The notes under the pieces: generated by a model | What the model saw: the letters and a program-made list of their open reading frames with translations, nothing else | Database searches by the model: none | What the model was told of the DNA's origin: nothing | NCBI GenBank assembly: GCA_900088475.1 | Contig: FLMG01001674.1 | Span: 39,121 to 87,429, forward strand | Direction: 5' to 3' | Source: Hyphochytrium catenoides | Taxonomy: Eukaryota > Sar > Hyphochytriomycetes > Hyphochytriales > Hyphochytriaceae | Length of the DNA stretch: 48,309 nucleotides | Part shown: positions 19,101-29,326 of the stretch, in pieces | Position numbering within the stretch: the stretch's first letter is position 1 | Layout: every line of letters starts with the position of its first letter | Position numbers and translations under genes: made by a program

Positions 19101-22100
19101 GCTGTTGACAAATGAAGAGAGGTGCTCAGCCATAACAGTCCACAATCTCATCGTGCTAGTGAAAGAACGTGAAAAGCGGGAAATTGGACAAGGCGCCGGC
19201 GAATGCAGAGTAGGACATAAAAAGTGTCAGAGAGCGGCGGTGTACCTGGTGCAGTCGGTATCAGTAGCAGAAGCTGAAATCTGTGCAAAGGCTCTCACTT
19301 GACTGGTGAGGTTGGACGCCATAGTGTTCACATTGTTCGTGATTTCCTTCCAAGCACCTTCTACATCTTCAACCTGCGCCTGTACGCCAAGCTTTCCTTC
19401 TATGCCCACCTATAGGAGACCAGGAGTCAATATCACGTCACTCTCTTCCATTCGAGAGAGAGAGAGATATTGTCTTGAGAGTGTCCTTACCTCTCTGGCG
19501 ACTCTTGTCACCTCGCTCGCGAAGCCCGCGAGCTGGTCCACCATCGTATTGATCGTGTTCTTCAGCTCAAGTATCTCTCCTCGAGAGTCAACGCGGATCT
19601 TTTTGCTAAGATCTCCGCATGCCACTGACTTACACACTTGAGCGATGTCTCGCACCTACGGCCAAACCAGGCAGGGACAAAGGGAGGAAGGTCAGATCCC
19701 TTATTGCTTTCCCAAATCTCTCTTCTGTGACCGCAAGAAAAGTAAGGATTAGTTTACCTGATTGGTTAGATTGAGCGCCATCGTGTTCACATTATCCGTC
19801 AGCTCCTTCCACGTGCCACCCAATGGATCCACATGTGCTTGCACGCCTAGGATACCCTCTGTGCCCACCTCTCGAGCTACACGTGTAACCTCTGACGCAA
19901 ACATTCGAAGTTGGTCAACCTGGAGAAAGAGACGAGAGAGCAGATCGTTTTACATTAGACATACTAGAAGATGCGGTGAGGATGACTCATCCGTCCTTAC
20001 CATTCGATTGACTGTATCCTTCAGCTCCAGAATTTCTCCCTTAACGTCCACTGTGATCTTCTTGCTCAAATCTCCCTGAGCCACCGCAGTAGTGACCGCG
20101 GCAATAGAGCGCACCTGTGCCGGTAAAGAGGGTGGAAGGCGAAGACCAGGAAGGAATGTGTTAGATCCTGCTAGAACAAACAAGGGTGTTGGCAATCATT
20201 CTTCGTACCTGGCTGGTGAGGTTGTTGGCCATTAAGTTCACAGTGTCTGTTAGAGCTTTCCAAGTACCATCGACGCCCCGCACCACAGCCTGACCACCAA
20301 GCTTACCCTGAAAAGGATAGGGAGGTCACCAATGAGCATCCTGACAACAAGAGACAGAAGCTAGATTGGGAGTGTTCCTTACCTCCGTGCCGACCTCTAG
20401 ACTGACTCTGGTTACTTCTGTCGCAAACTCTTGCAGTTGGTCAACCATAGTATTGATCGTGTTCTTCAAGTCTAGAATCTCGCCCTTTACGTCCACCGTG
20501 ATCTTCTTGCTTAGGTCGCCCTGGGCCACAGCCTTTGTGACCGCTGCGATAGAGCGCACCTACAGCGCAGGAATATCGAATATCCTTATGAGTCAAAACT
20601 GCACTGGCCGATTTCCGCATAGACTATTGCTTCCGAAGTCTTACCTGGCTTGTAAGGTTGTTTGCCATGAGATTCACAGTGTCCGTCAGCGCCTTCCAAG
20701 TACCATCCACCCCACGCACCACAGCTTGACCGCCAAGCTTACCCTGTTACGATCAGCGGTAAGTAGAAGGTAACAGGTGACCAGACAAAGCGGCAGGTCA
20801 GGCCATGACAAGGTAAACAGGATGGTGTGTAGAAGTTTGCAGACTTAAATTACCCAGAGGCGTGCCGGTAAGGACACTGCAGGTAGATTCTAGCCTCCTG
20901 CGCTGTTCATCACTCTCTCAGTGATTTCTTACCTCTGTGCCGACCTCCAGACTGACTCTGGTTACTTCTGTCGCAAACTCTTGCAGTTGGTCAACCATAG
21001 TATTGATCGTGTTCTTCAAATCCAGAATCTCTCCCTTTACGTCCACGGTGATCTTCTTGCTTAGGTCTCCCTGAGCCACGGCCTTTGTGACACCCGCAAT
21101 GGAGCGCACCTTAATAATAGAGGAGTACGGGCCCAAGTAAGTCCCTGGTCAAGCGAAACGCACAGAGAGACACCTATCGTTACCTGGCTCGTCAAGTTGT
21201 TTGCCATAGTGTTCACATTATCAGTTAGGAGCTTCCACGTGCCAGCCACATTGGGGACCCGCGCCTGAACGCCGAGCTTGCCCTAAAGAAAGCAGAGGGA
21301 TAACAGGTTAAGATTGATATCGGAGACACTACTAGTGAGCTACGAGGAGACTCAAACTTCATCTAACAAATTTAAACATGGGACACACTTGGATGCACAC
21401 AAGGCAACAGGAGCTATCAATGCTATAATACCCTCCAGCCTGCAGTCCTTACCTCTGTGCCGACCTCATGGGCCACACGGGTTACTTCCGATGCAAATGA
21501 GTTCAATTGGTCAACTAGACGAGGGAAGAAGGGAAAGGACAAGTCGGTCAGTCCCTATACACGCCGCCGATGGAAAAGTATAGAGTAGGCAGGGTAGGCA
21601 GCGCCTGGGCCCTATGCAGCAGCCATGGAAGAGAAGCGGACTGCAGTGACAAGTTGAAAGTCTAACGAGACTGACCCATAGTGTTAATCGTGTTCTTCAG
21701 AACCAGGGTTTCTCCCTTTGCTTCCACAGTGATCTTCTTGCTTAGATCGCCATGAGCGACGGCGGTAGAGACTTCAGCAATGTCTCTCACTTGCTCTGAG
21801 TGATTGGCAGCCAACATATTAAGATCGCACACAAATTCTCTCCATGTTCCGGAGAACCGAGAAGGATCTGTCTGAAGTCCAAGCTTTCCGTCTACCACTT
21901 CTCTCACGTAGTAGATAGTGGTCGTCGTAAACAGCGTCAAGAGGTCCAGGAGAGAGTGCAGAGAAAGAACAAAGGGAAGAGAATCGCAATCCCCCACGGG
22001 GCATTGCACCCGCTGTGAGAGGTCGCCTTTGCAGGCCTTGTCAAAGATGTCAGCGCATTGTCGGAAGCAGGAAGGGCAGAGTTCGCGGGGATGGCGCTCG

Positions 22101-23157
22101 GCAGTGTAGGAAGTTGGGAACGGGAACCTGCGGCAATGAACGACACAGTCAGTCAGAAAGGAGTGAGATGGCATAGCCCACCGCTGAGGAGAAGATGCGT
22201 CACTCTTTATGCCAGAGACAGGCTAGAACAGATCAGATAGCTCAGGGAAAAGGACCTTGTGGATACCTTTTGGAGATCTCCATGGATCTCTGAGCCTTCA
22301 ATCTCCTCTTCCCAACCAAGTCCAACGAGTCGCTAAGCTGGCAGCTTCTCTTTCCTCCACTGCTTCTGCCAACTTCAGGAACCACGTCCAGTTCCTCGCA
22401 ATCGTCTTCACACTCATCTGAGAGGGGAGGTGTGGTCATGACAGAGGACCAGCTGTTGCCTGCGTTCAACAATCCACCTTTGCTATTCTTTTGTGCGCCA
22501 TTCTCATCCCCTTCACAAACCACTTCCACGAATGCTTCTTCCGCATAGCACGTCGTTAACTCCTTTAGTGCTGTCTTGGTCTGACCCAGCTCAAACTCCA
22601 AGTGAATGACCCGGCGGGTAACCTAGGAACAGTTATACGAAGAAGAAGAAGGGAGAAGTCGAGTACGTGAGACAGTGCTCAAGAGAACAGAAGCAGCCTT
22701 CCGAAGCGCGAGAACGAGCGCGCAAGTGACCTAGAAGATCGATATAGTTTCATCTACGCAATGGAGGTCGACGGCCACGCCTCTTAAAGAGACATTAAAA
22801 GCCGCTTTCTTATCCTCCTCCCAGGAGTTCCAAGCCCTAGCCGCTCGGATAGCTTACCTTCTGTAAGGCAGCCTCTAGCTCCGTCATCGCCGGATCCGAC
22901 GCACCTCCAAGATCCAACTTCTGATGGCAGTTGACGCCATCGCCCTCTGCCAAAGCTGAGAGAAACTCTGCGAGCCTCTTCATCGTGGCGCCATCACAGC
23001 AGACCATCGTAGGAGACGAAGAGGATTCCTCTTCCGCCTCTCTACTCCGTTGCTCCGCGTCTGAATGTCGCTGCCGCCACTGTTCTTCTTCTACGGTCGT
23101 GGTTTCTTGACGGCCGTTTTCAGTGTGCAGAGAAGCCGGCGGCATAGTCGTCGCCAA
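16119..23157 (-). CDS. nik1: Group III hybrid histidine kinase with HAMP array (Nik1/Os-1 type), 20 exons
   Basis: Cytosolic osmosensor or stress-sensor kinase that feeds the HOG phosphorelay in fungi. Exons (high to low): 23157-22858, 22622-22267, 22127-21676, 21514-21453, 21282-21184, 21109-20933, 20743-20645, 20559-20383, 20307-20209, 20114-20001, 19919-19758, 19655-19491, 19409-19246, 19155-18936, 18851-18701, 18607-18435, 18373-18169, 18107-17217, 17043-16493, 16307-16119. Every junction keeps frame with a GT donor and AG acceptor; total 4806 nt, 1601 residues. Residues 1-331: charged and low-complexity N-terminus plus a degenerate HAMP-like unit. 332-791: five 92-residue HAMP units. 792-855: divergent last HAMP. 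His about 881 in ANMSHE, split from [10 protein letters not shown] by an intron. ATPase boxes: [29 protein letters not shown]. Receiver: LLAEDN and LVLMDVQMP, with phosphoacceptor Asp about 1483. An acidic then Lys/Arg-rich insertion (about 1196-1290) splits the middle pseudo-receiver. The first ATG follows no better upstream start. Confidence 0.9.
19299..21790 (-). repeat. Exon-modular HAMP repeat array inside the kinase
   Basis: Five protein repeats of exactly 92 residues each: genomic spans 21790-21184, 21109-20645, 20559-20209, 20114-19758 and 19655-19299. The consensus begins VRSIAxVTxAVAxGDLSKK and ends NLTxQ. Units 2 and 3 are each built from a 177-bp exon plus a 99-bp exon, all with phase-0 borders. 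Units 2 and 3 differ in a single residue (Gly/Ala at the sixth position), while their introns differ in length and sequence. HAMP units in this kinase class relay the osmotic or fungicide signal by helical rotation. Confidence 0.9.
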
Positions 23158-26100
23158 CTTGGCGGCGTGTGTCCGAGCAGATAGAATGGAGGCAAATGAA
23201 GTGAGGAAAAAGATAGCTGCAACAGGAAAAGAAGAGGGAAGAATGAACCTGGAGGTCAGTGCACCAAGGGAGAAAAGGTGAGCAGCAAGCCTTCAGAAGA
23301 ATAAGAGGTTGAGCTCGATCTTCCTCCAAGGGCAAGCAGCAAGCAACAGGGGAAAGAGCTGCCAGAAACGAAGGGGTCGGGGTTAGAATGTGAGAGGCGA
23401 AGGTTGGATAGCTGAGCTGGTTCACTGCTGGAGTGTGAAGCGGGTGTGAGTTCTGTCTGCCTACATTCAGTTCAGTAACAAGGCGCCAGGAAGCACAGCA
23501 ACAGCAGCCTTACCTTACGCCCATTGCCGTCACGGTGAGAGCTGAGGTGAGGTCGTAGAGGAAGGTGCAGGGAATGGACACTTCAGGGTGGGAAAGGTGG
23601 GGAGGCAAGCCAAAGAACAGAAAGAAATCAGCGGCAAACAGTGCGACTGGCTCTTCCTCCTTCCCTCCCTCTCTCTGCGTGGTCTACAGTGCACTACTTT
23701 AGGCCCTCGTCTTCCACAGTGTGGAGAAGCAGCGCCAGGCTTGCCTGTGAGAGAGGAGGGAAGAAGACCAGCAGCATCACAGTCGAAGGCAGCGGAAAAA
23801 AGATCTAGTTGTGAGGCAATGGCAGGGATCTTCCTTCTTATGATGATGAGCATCCTCCTGCGTCATCACGAGGACAGAACGGCGAAGACAGAGTGTGGCC
23901 GGGTGGGGGTGAGAGATAGAGGATAAGTTGTGCGAGATGCCCAGGCCGTCACCTTGCCGTCCAAAGCCCCGTCAGATTGTTCCCCCTAATATTTTTACTA
24001 TAAGAAAGAGAGAGGGCTATTCAGCTCCCCACAAGGCGCGGTGGGGGAAGGGCAAAAAGCACACGAAATGGGTCACCAGAGCGCGCTTTTGTACGGTCTC
24101 GAGCCCTAAACGGTGCAAAGGCCTAAACAGAGCGGAACCGTCATTGTTCTGCTCAGTAATAGACGAGGCATACCAGAGGGTAAATATACGGGATCAAGGG
24201 CGTAGTAAGAGGTCTGTAAAATGTCTACCCACCCAGTGGGGTCCTACATCACTGGTGCGTTGATTTAGAATAGATGACGGTTGAGAAAGCCTCATTCCGG
24301 AGAGGGGGAGTCGGATTTTTTGTTAGGTGAGGCACCAGGTGGTGTCCCTTGTGCTACAGGTTGCGGCCCTGTCCTCACAGTCCTGTGTGTTACTTAGTGT
24401 AACGCCTAACTATCTTGCTCTGTGAAAAGTGTGGGTGATAGTGATGAGGATAGTCCAAGGGTGAGAGACAGGCGATGGCCAAGTGGCGCCAATGATCTGT
24501 ATGGTGGAAGGGAACATAGGCCGTGGATGCACAAGTGTACGGAGCAGGACTATGTACTGGCCAATATGACCTCGGATGGTATGGTTGGGGCTGAGACATG
24601 AGGCCTTCTCATCAGGGCTGCACTTCCATTAGAGGAGGTAACGCAGGATTAGAGGATGCAACGCAGGCATGACTGGTGCTTGTCCTTGCCCGTCAAGTCG
24701 AAGAGGCTAGAGTTGATGATGGCTTTGACGACAGTGAATGCCCAGTCACCCTGCCTCCTTCTTCCGGCTATAACCATCAGACAGGAGGAAATCATGGGTC
24801 GCATTGCTTTTTGCAGTGCTCTTAGCGGAGCTTCATCCTCTTCAAAGATTGGACTAAGGAGTCTCTCTTCTTTAGCGCACAAACGTCATAGCAGCTCTCT
24901 CACGTATTTGTGGATACTGCCACCAGATGAGTCAAGCGAAAGAAACCTCTTCTATGTGATTGGAGTTGCTGCCATGCCATCACTACCAAGAGCTATTCAG
25001 TAAGTAGTCAGTCGTTCCTATGACTTTCGTGCAACGAGATGGAAGGGAGCGAGGCGGTATAACTTACTGACACTCTCTACGTAGCTGCTAGCAAAACAAG
25101 CGCTTGCTTCTCTTGACCTTTTTGCTGATGACGAGTAGGAGTGGTGCGCGTAGAAGAAAGACGTAAAACATAGTAAAAAAGCAGAGCCTCTTTCTTTCTG
25201 CTGGTCTTTCATGCTTTACCATAATAGATGCTGCAGCCGTCACATGAGTGAGAGGTCCTTTGCTTGTGTCCTACTCGCCCCACGCATCCCACCCCGTTGC
25301 CCACCACCTCAGCCGCTGCCCGAGAAGACTCGCTGAAGTAGAAGAAGAAGTGCTGTTCAGTGCTGGGAGGCCCTAGTAGGATACTATTGGAGAATCCCGC
25401 ATAAGCATACCTTAGTAGGGGATTGGAGCAACAGACGATCCGACGTGAGGAGGAGGACCAATTTCAATGGCTTTTTGTCTGGCAGTCAAGCCCATAACCG
25501 TCTGCCGTCGTTCCGCGTAGCTAAGTGCTCCTCCTTTGCAAGAATCTGTTAGCCACAAGCCCTCCTCCTTCTTAGGCAAAAGCTCTGTTCCCTTTCACTA
25601 GAACGAACAAAATCTTCATCCTTGCTAGCTAGCAATAGTAGAAGAAAGAAGGAGGAGGAAAGAAGACATCGGGCAGAGCAGCTTGCACACCGTCAAGGAA
25701 CTCAAGATATACAGGTAGCTTGAAGATATGATATTTTTAGTTGATGGCTGTATGGGTGGTGAGGCTTGCGGTGAGGTTACATTGACGCCACCCGCTTCTT
25801 CTTTTAAAGGGAGCCCTGCCTCTTGTCTGCCACTGTCCCTGCTCCAAAGGGACGCAGTGGTGCTGGGGCTGGGTCATCGTGCGCTAACCTACTAGTAGGC
25901 TCTCTATGGTGCGCCAGGCTCGCTGCTGGAGTCCCGTGTCTGATCTTTCTTCTCCTCACTTGAACTTATCGCTCTTCTCCGTCTTCGTGTCGTCTGAATG
26001 AGCCTATTACTAGGGCATGACGCTAATGAGGATTCCCCTTAACTATATTTTAATGTACATCAAATGATCTTCTTGGAGATCCTGCGCTGTGGTGGTGGCC

Positions 26101-27805
26101 GTTGTTATCCCCCGCTTGGTGCTTCAGCTGTTATTGTGGGTCGGGTCGGTCAGGAGGAGGACGCTCTAGTTGCTGCTTGTTCTTGCTGTGGTCGGTTCGT
26201 CGCTCTTGTTTGTCCTTCAATCGTTCCTTGTCGTTTTTCTGTCTTCTGTTGGTACGCTGGTTAGGGCTGCGGTTGTGGTCCCGCTTGCTCTCCTCCTCTC
26301 AGTCTCTTCTGCTGCCTGCGCTCTGTGGTCCTGTTGTCTCCTCTGTTCTACGGGTATCCTACATGCCTGATCGTCTATTGCCTCTGCTGCTGTCGCGGCA
26401 CGCCGGATGGGCTCTGGCGCCTGGGGACCGGCCACTCCGGTTCCTCTCCTCTGTCGCTACCAGTTCGCCCAATGCCTTGTGTACCGCCACAACGCATGAC
26501 AAGCTGCCGCTGTCTGACAATGGTTCTCCTCTCGATTCTGAAAGTAGCAGCCCTGTAGCACTCGGTGATTTCCCATTCTCCGCTTAATTCCCCTTACATA
26601 TTTTACCTGCTGACGTCTCCTTTGATAGCATGGCGAGCATCTCTTGAGGTTTGTCGGGTTCTGTCTGACTAGGTTGGGTTGCTCGCTTGAAGATATAATT
26701 CTGCTGGCCATCCAGCACCAGCAATTTCTATAATGATGCCCCCAAAGCAGACGGTAAAGTCTGTTGCTTGCAGAGCGACAAGCGAAGTGGTACTTCGTCG
26801 TCGGTCCTGGTTGCGGCTTGATAGTATTTCTCTCCTCCTGCTAGTTGTGAGCGGGCGAAGGCTAGAAGAAGAGACAGTTTGTTGCGGGTAGTCCGGGAAG
26901 GGCGCGCTGGCCACCAGCCGTTAAACGGGCTCCTATGTTCCTTGTGCCTCAGTCTAGACGAAGGGAATCACTTCCTTTCTTCTTTTCTCATCTTGTCCTG
27001 GAGGGGCCTATGTGTAGTTGTCATCGTCATCCTCCTCTTACCTACTCTTCTGGTGCCAGCTGCCGTGGTGAGAAGTGTCTTTGTTACTGATGACAGAGCA
27101 CAATAACTAATTCACCTTTGGCTCATGATCCAATCGTTGCTCCGCCACCTTAGAGAGTAGGCTTAGGCGACGACAGGTGTTTGGCTTATCCTTTATTTAG
27201 AGAAAAACCTCGGTTAACGCCATCTAACTTCTTCAGCGGTGCCGCAATAGGTGTCCATTTTATAAACAAGAAGAAAACGTCGTGCTTACTATTATATACT
27301 GGCCCCGGCTGTGTGTCGCTTACTATTGGCAGGCTTGAGAGGAGGCCCAAGGCCCGTAACTGGTGGCGAATCCCTATTAATAGCGTTGACGACACAAGCG
27401 AGGCTATTAGGTAGACGGCTCATCGGACGTCACGGGTAGCTGCTTCTATCTTCTATTATGCTACGGGTGGCACTCCACTCCTTCGCTCCACGATGAGTAG
27501 GAAGAAGGTGAAAATGATAGTAGAAGACTTCTAGTGGGAAGCAGCAGCTGATCTGAGTAAAGAAGAGTAGCAGTAGAGACGGTGAACCCTTTTTTCCGCC
27601 TCTTCTGAGGGCTTCTGCTTCCGCTACTACTACTGGGAGGGGCACTGACAATAGGAATCCACCCATCATGTTCCACAGTTCAGGGTTAGTGCCAACAAGA
27701 AGCGCCGCTTGTTTATTTTTTGTTGTTCCTTTATACCTCATCAAGACTATAAATGGCGTTCATTGGTCACACGGCAGATGGCCACCACCGTCGCTTCTTC
27801 CTTCG
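23158..27805. other. Long intergenic stretch, no confidently supported gene
   Basis: About 4.6 kb. The first few hundred bases should be the promoter and 5' leader of the kinase. An open frame of 111 codons (23928-24263, +) is Arg/Lys/Cys-rich and lies in a patch (about 23940-24420) whose base composition looks unlike its surroundings; it may be part of an unrecognised repeat. A hairpin (gttacttagtgtaac) lies near 24389. Frames at 24649-24882 (-) and 24656-25003 (+) overlap and neither matches a family I know; the minus reading (RALQKAMRP...GRRRQGDWAFTVV) looks slightly more protein-like. Frames at 26064-26587 are Cys/Leu/Ser-rich and probably chance. No RNA gene was seen. Confidence 0.5.
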
Positions 27806-29326
27806 TTAGCTTGGACCTGGTTGTTCTTTTATATCGGCAGATGGCGTTGTCCTCTTCTCTTCATCAGACTTCTTATGTCTTCTGTCTTGAGAGGCTTTAT
27901 ATTCTCCATAGCTCTTCTGTTCTACATAAGCCGCAACAGCCTCGCTAGTCTGGTCGAGTGGCGTCTCTGTCAGCCTTACGCGTGATTTAATAATGAGACA
28001 ATCGTCAGGGTGTCGGAAGCTTGAATAGACGAGCTTCATAGCCATGTAGACTATCGTGCATCCGCGGTTGAGGCAGAAGTCCTTGACAGATAATGTCAGC
28101 TTTGACTTTGTTGAGTCCTCCTCAACAGTGCTAGAAGAGCTGTGACTTCCTACTATGTCTTGCTGCGCAAGACCATGCGCAAGATCAAGCTGATAGAGCC
28201 TGTATTTGTCTCCAAGCTCTGAGTAGATAAAAGCAAGACATACCATAAAACCAAGAAGGTTCAGCAGCTGCACATAGCGAAGGCGAGGTCTGTCAATAAG
28301 ACTGAAGCTGTCGTAGAAAAGGAAAATGCAGCAGAAGCCACCAAAGATGCCAACCGCCCCGGACGCACTGAGAGGTGATTGGCCAAGCAAAATATAGTAC
28401 CCAGTACAGCAGAAGAACATCTCCATCATAAGGAGATGAGTCTCGTAGACATTCGCACATCGCTTTACCAGGTCCCAGCTCATTAGCGAGGTAAAGGTCG
28501 TGCACAGCCAGGAGACAGATATCCCGTACAGGATTAAAAGCGCTGCTCGAACGTAGCTATTCTGGCCAGTCTCGGAAGGTCCAAAGTTTAGATAGAAGCC
28601 AATAATCCAGCCCAAACAACTAGTGATCCACATTCCAACAAGTTCCACGTTTCGGTTGTGTCTTCTTCGCCACCATTTTGAGGCTCGGTCGCCCAGTATC
28701 TTGGCCATAACAGTGTCATTGCTCTCCTTCAAAGAAAGCTCGGTATAAGGGTACGTAGGAAAGAGAGCTTTCTTGAATTGCAAAGGTTCTGCTCCTTGTC
28801 TTTTACCGTTCACGATGGACACCGCTCTTTGTCTTGACTTCTTTCTGCCGTCTTCTCTGCTGACAGTCGCACTATCGAGATGGTACAAGCCTTCTACATG
28901 TGATTGGACGTAGGGGTAACTGGCTTGGGCCCCGCTTTTGTCCGCCTTATCTGGTGCAACTCTTCCGGCGGAGCAACCGGATAATCTTCCCACGATGGAT
29001 GTTGTTGGACAAGACAGTGTAGTTACAGACGGAGTTAGTGAAGAATTATGCAATGGACGGCTTCCGAGTACATCCGGCGTCAGAGAGGTCCGACAACAGC
29101 ATGCAGGATAGGCCTTGGATCTGTTGAGGACTCCCTCGATTGCGGCTTTGGTCTGCAACAGAGGAGCCGTAGTGCCTTCGTCTAACGAGAGAGAGCTGGC
29201 ACCCAACCTGGCAAGGGAGGCGATCAGGGCGTGGCAGATCTCTCCGATGGAAGCAGGGAGGGGTGCGATATCACCCTTAGCTTTACTCTGATCCTCGCCC
29301 CTTGCGTTGAGGTGCATCATGGGCAT
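27806..29326 (-). CDS. Unrecognised multi-pass membrane protein, paralog 4 of 4
   Basis: A 506-residue single-exon protein, the longest and most diverged of the family, some 18 kb from the other three. The N-terminal block (ICHALIASL...LDE...AAIEGVLNRS) is still recognisable. The linker is longer and lacks a clear VKVKRR motif, but has a basic stretch (GRKKSRQR). The core FPTYPYTELSLKESNDTVM is intact. The first helices read GMWITSCLGWIIGFYLNFGP. MNWAMVKRCAAVYETH becomes MSWDLVKRCANVYETH, placing an Asp where the others have Ala. The C-terminal block FCLNRGCTIVYMAMKLVYSSFRHPDDC and IKSRVR is kept, followed by a charged tail of about 60 residues. Function unknown. Confidence 0.85.
   Translation of the reverse strand: MPMMHLNARGEDQSKAKGDIAPLPASIGEICHALIASLARLGASSLSLDEGTTAPLLQTKAAIEGVLNRSKAYPACCCRTSLTPDVLGSRPLHNSSLTPSVTTLSCPTTSIVGRLSGCSAGRVAPDKADKSGAQASYPYVQSHVEGLYHLDSATVSREDGRKKSRQRAVSIVNGKRQGAEPLQFKKALFPTYPYTELSLKESNDTVMAKILGDRASKWWRRRHNRNVELVGMWITSCLGWIIGFYLNFGPSETGQNSYVRAALLILYGISVSWLCTTFTSLMSWDLVKRCANVYETHLLMMEMFFCCTGYYILLGQSPLSASGAVGIFGGFCCIFLFYDSFSLIDRPRLRYVQLLNLLGFMVCLAFIYSELGDKYRLYQLDLAHGLAQQDIVGSHSSSSTVEEDSTKSKLTLSVKDFCLNRGCTIVYMAMKLVYSSFRHPDDCLIIKSRVRLTETPLDQTSEAVAAYVEQKSYGEYKASQDRRHKKSDEEKRTTPSADIKEQPGPS

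Noticed and set aside
16433-22601. Many separate small kinase-like genes
   Set aside because: They are exons of one gene; frames and splice sites join them into a single 1601-residue protein.
26064-26587. Overlapping frames rich in Cys, Leu and Ser
   Set aside because: Three frames are open over the same stretch, typical of biased composition; none has a recognisable motif.
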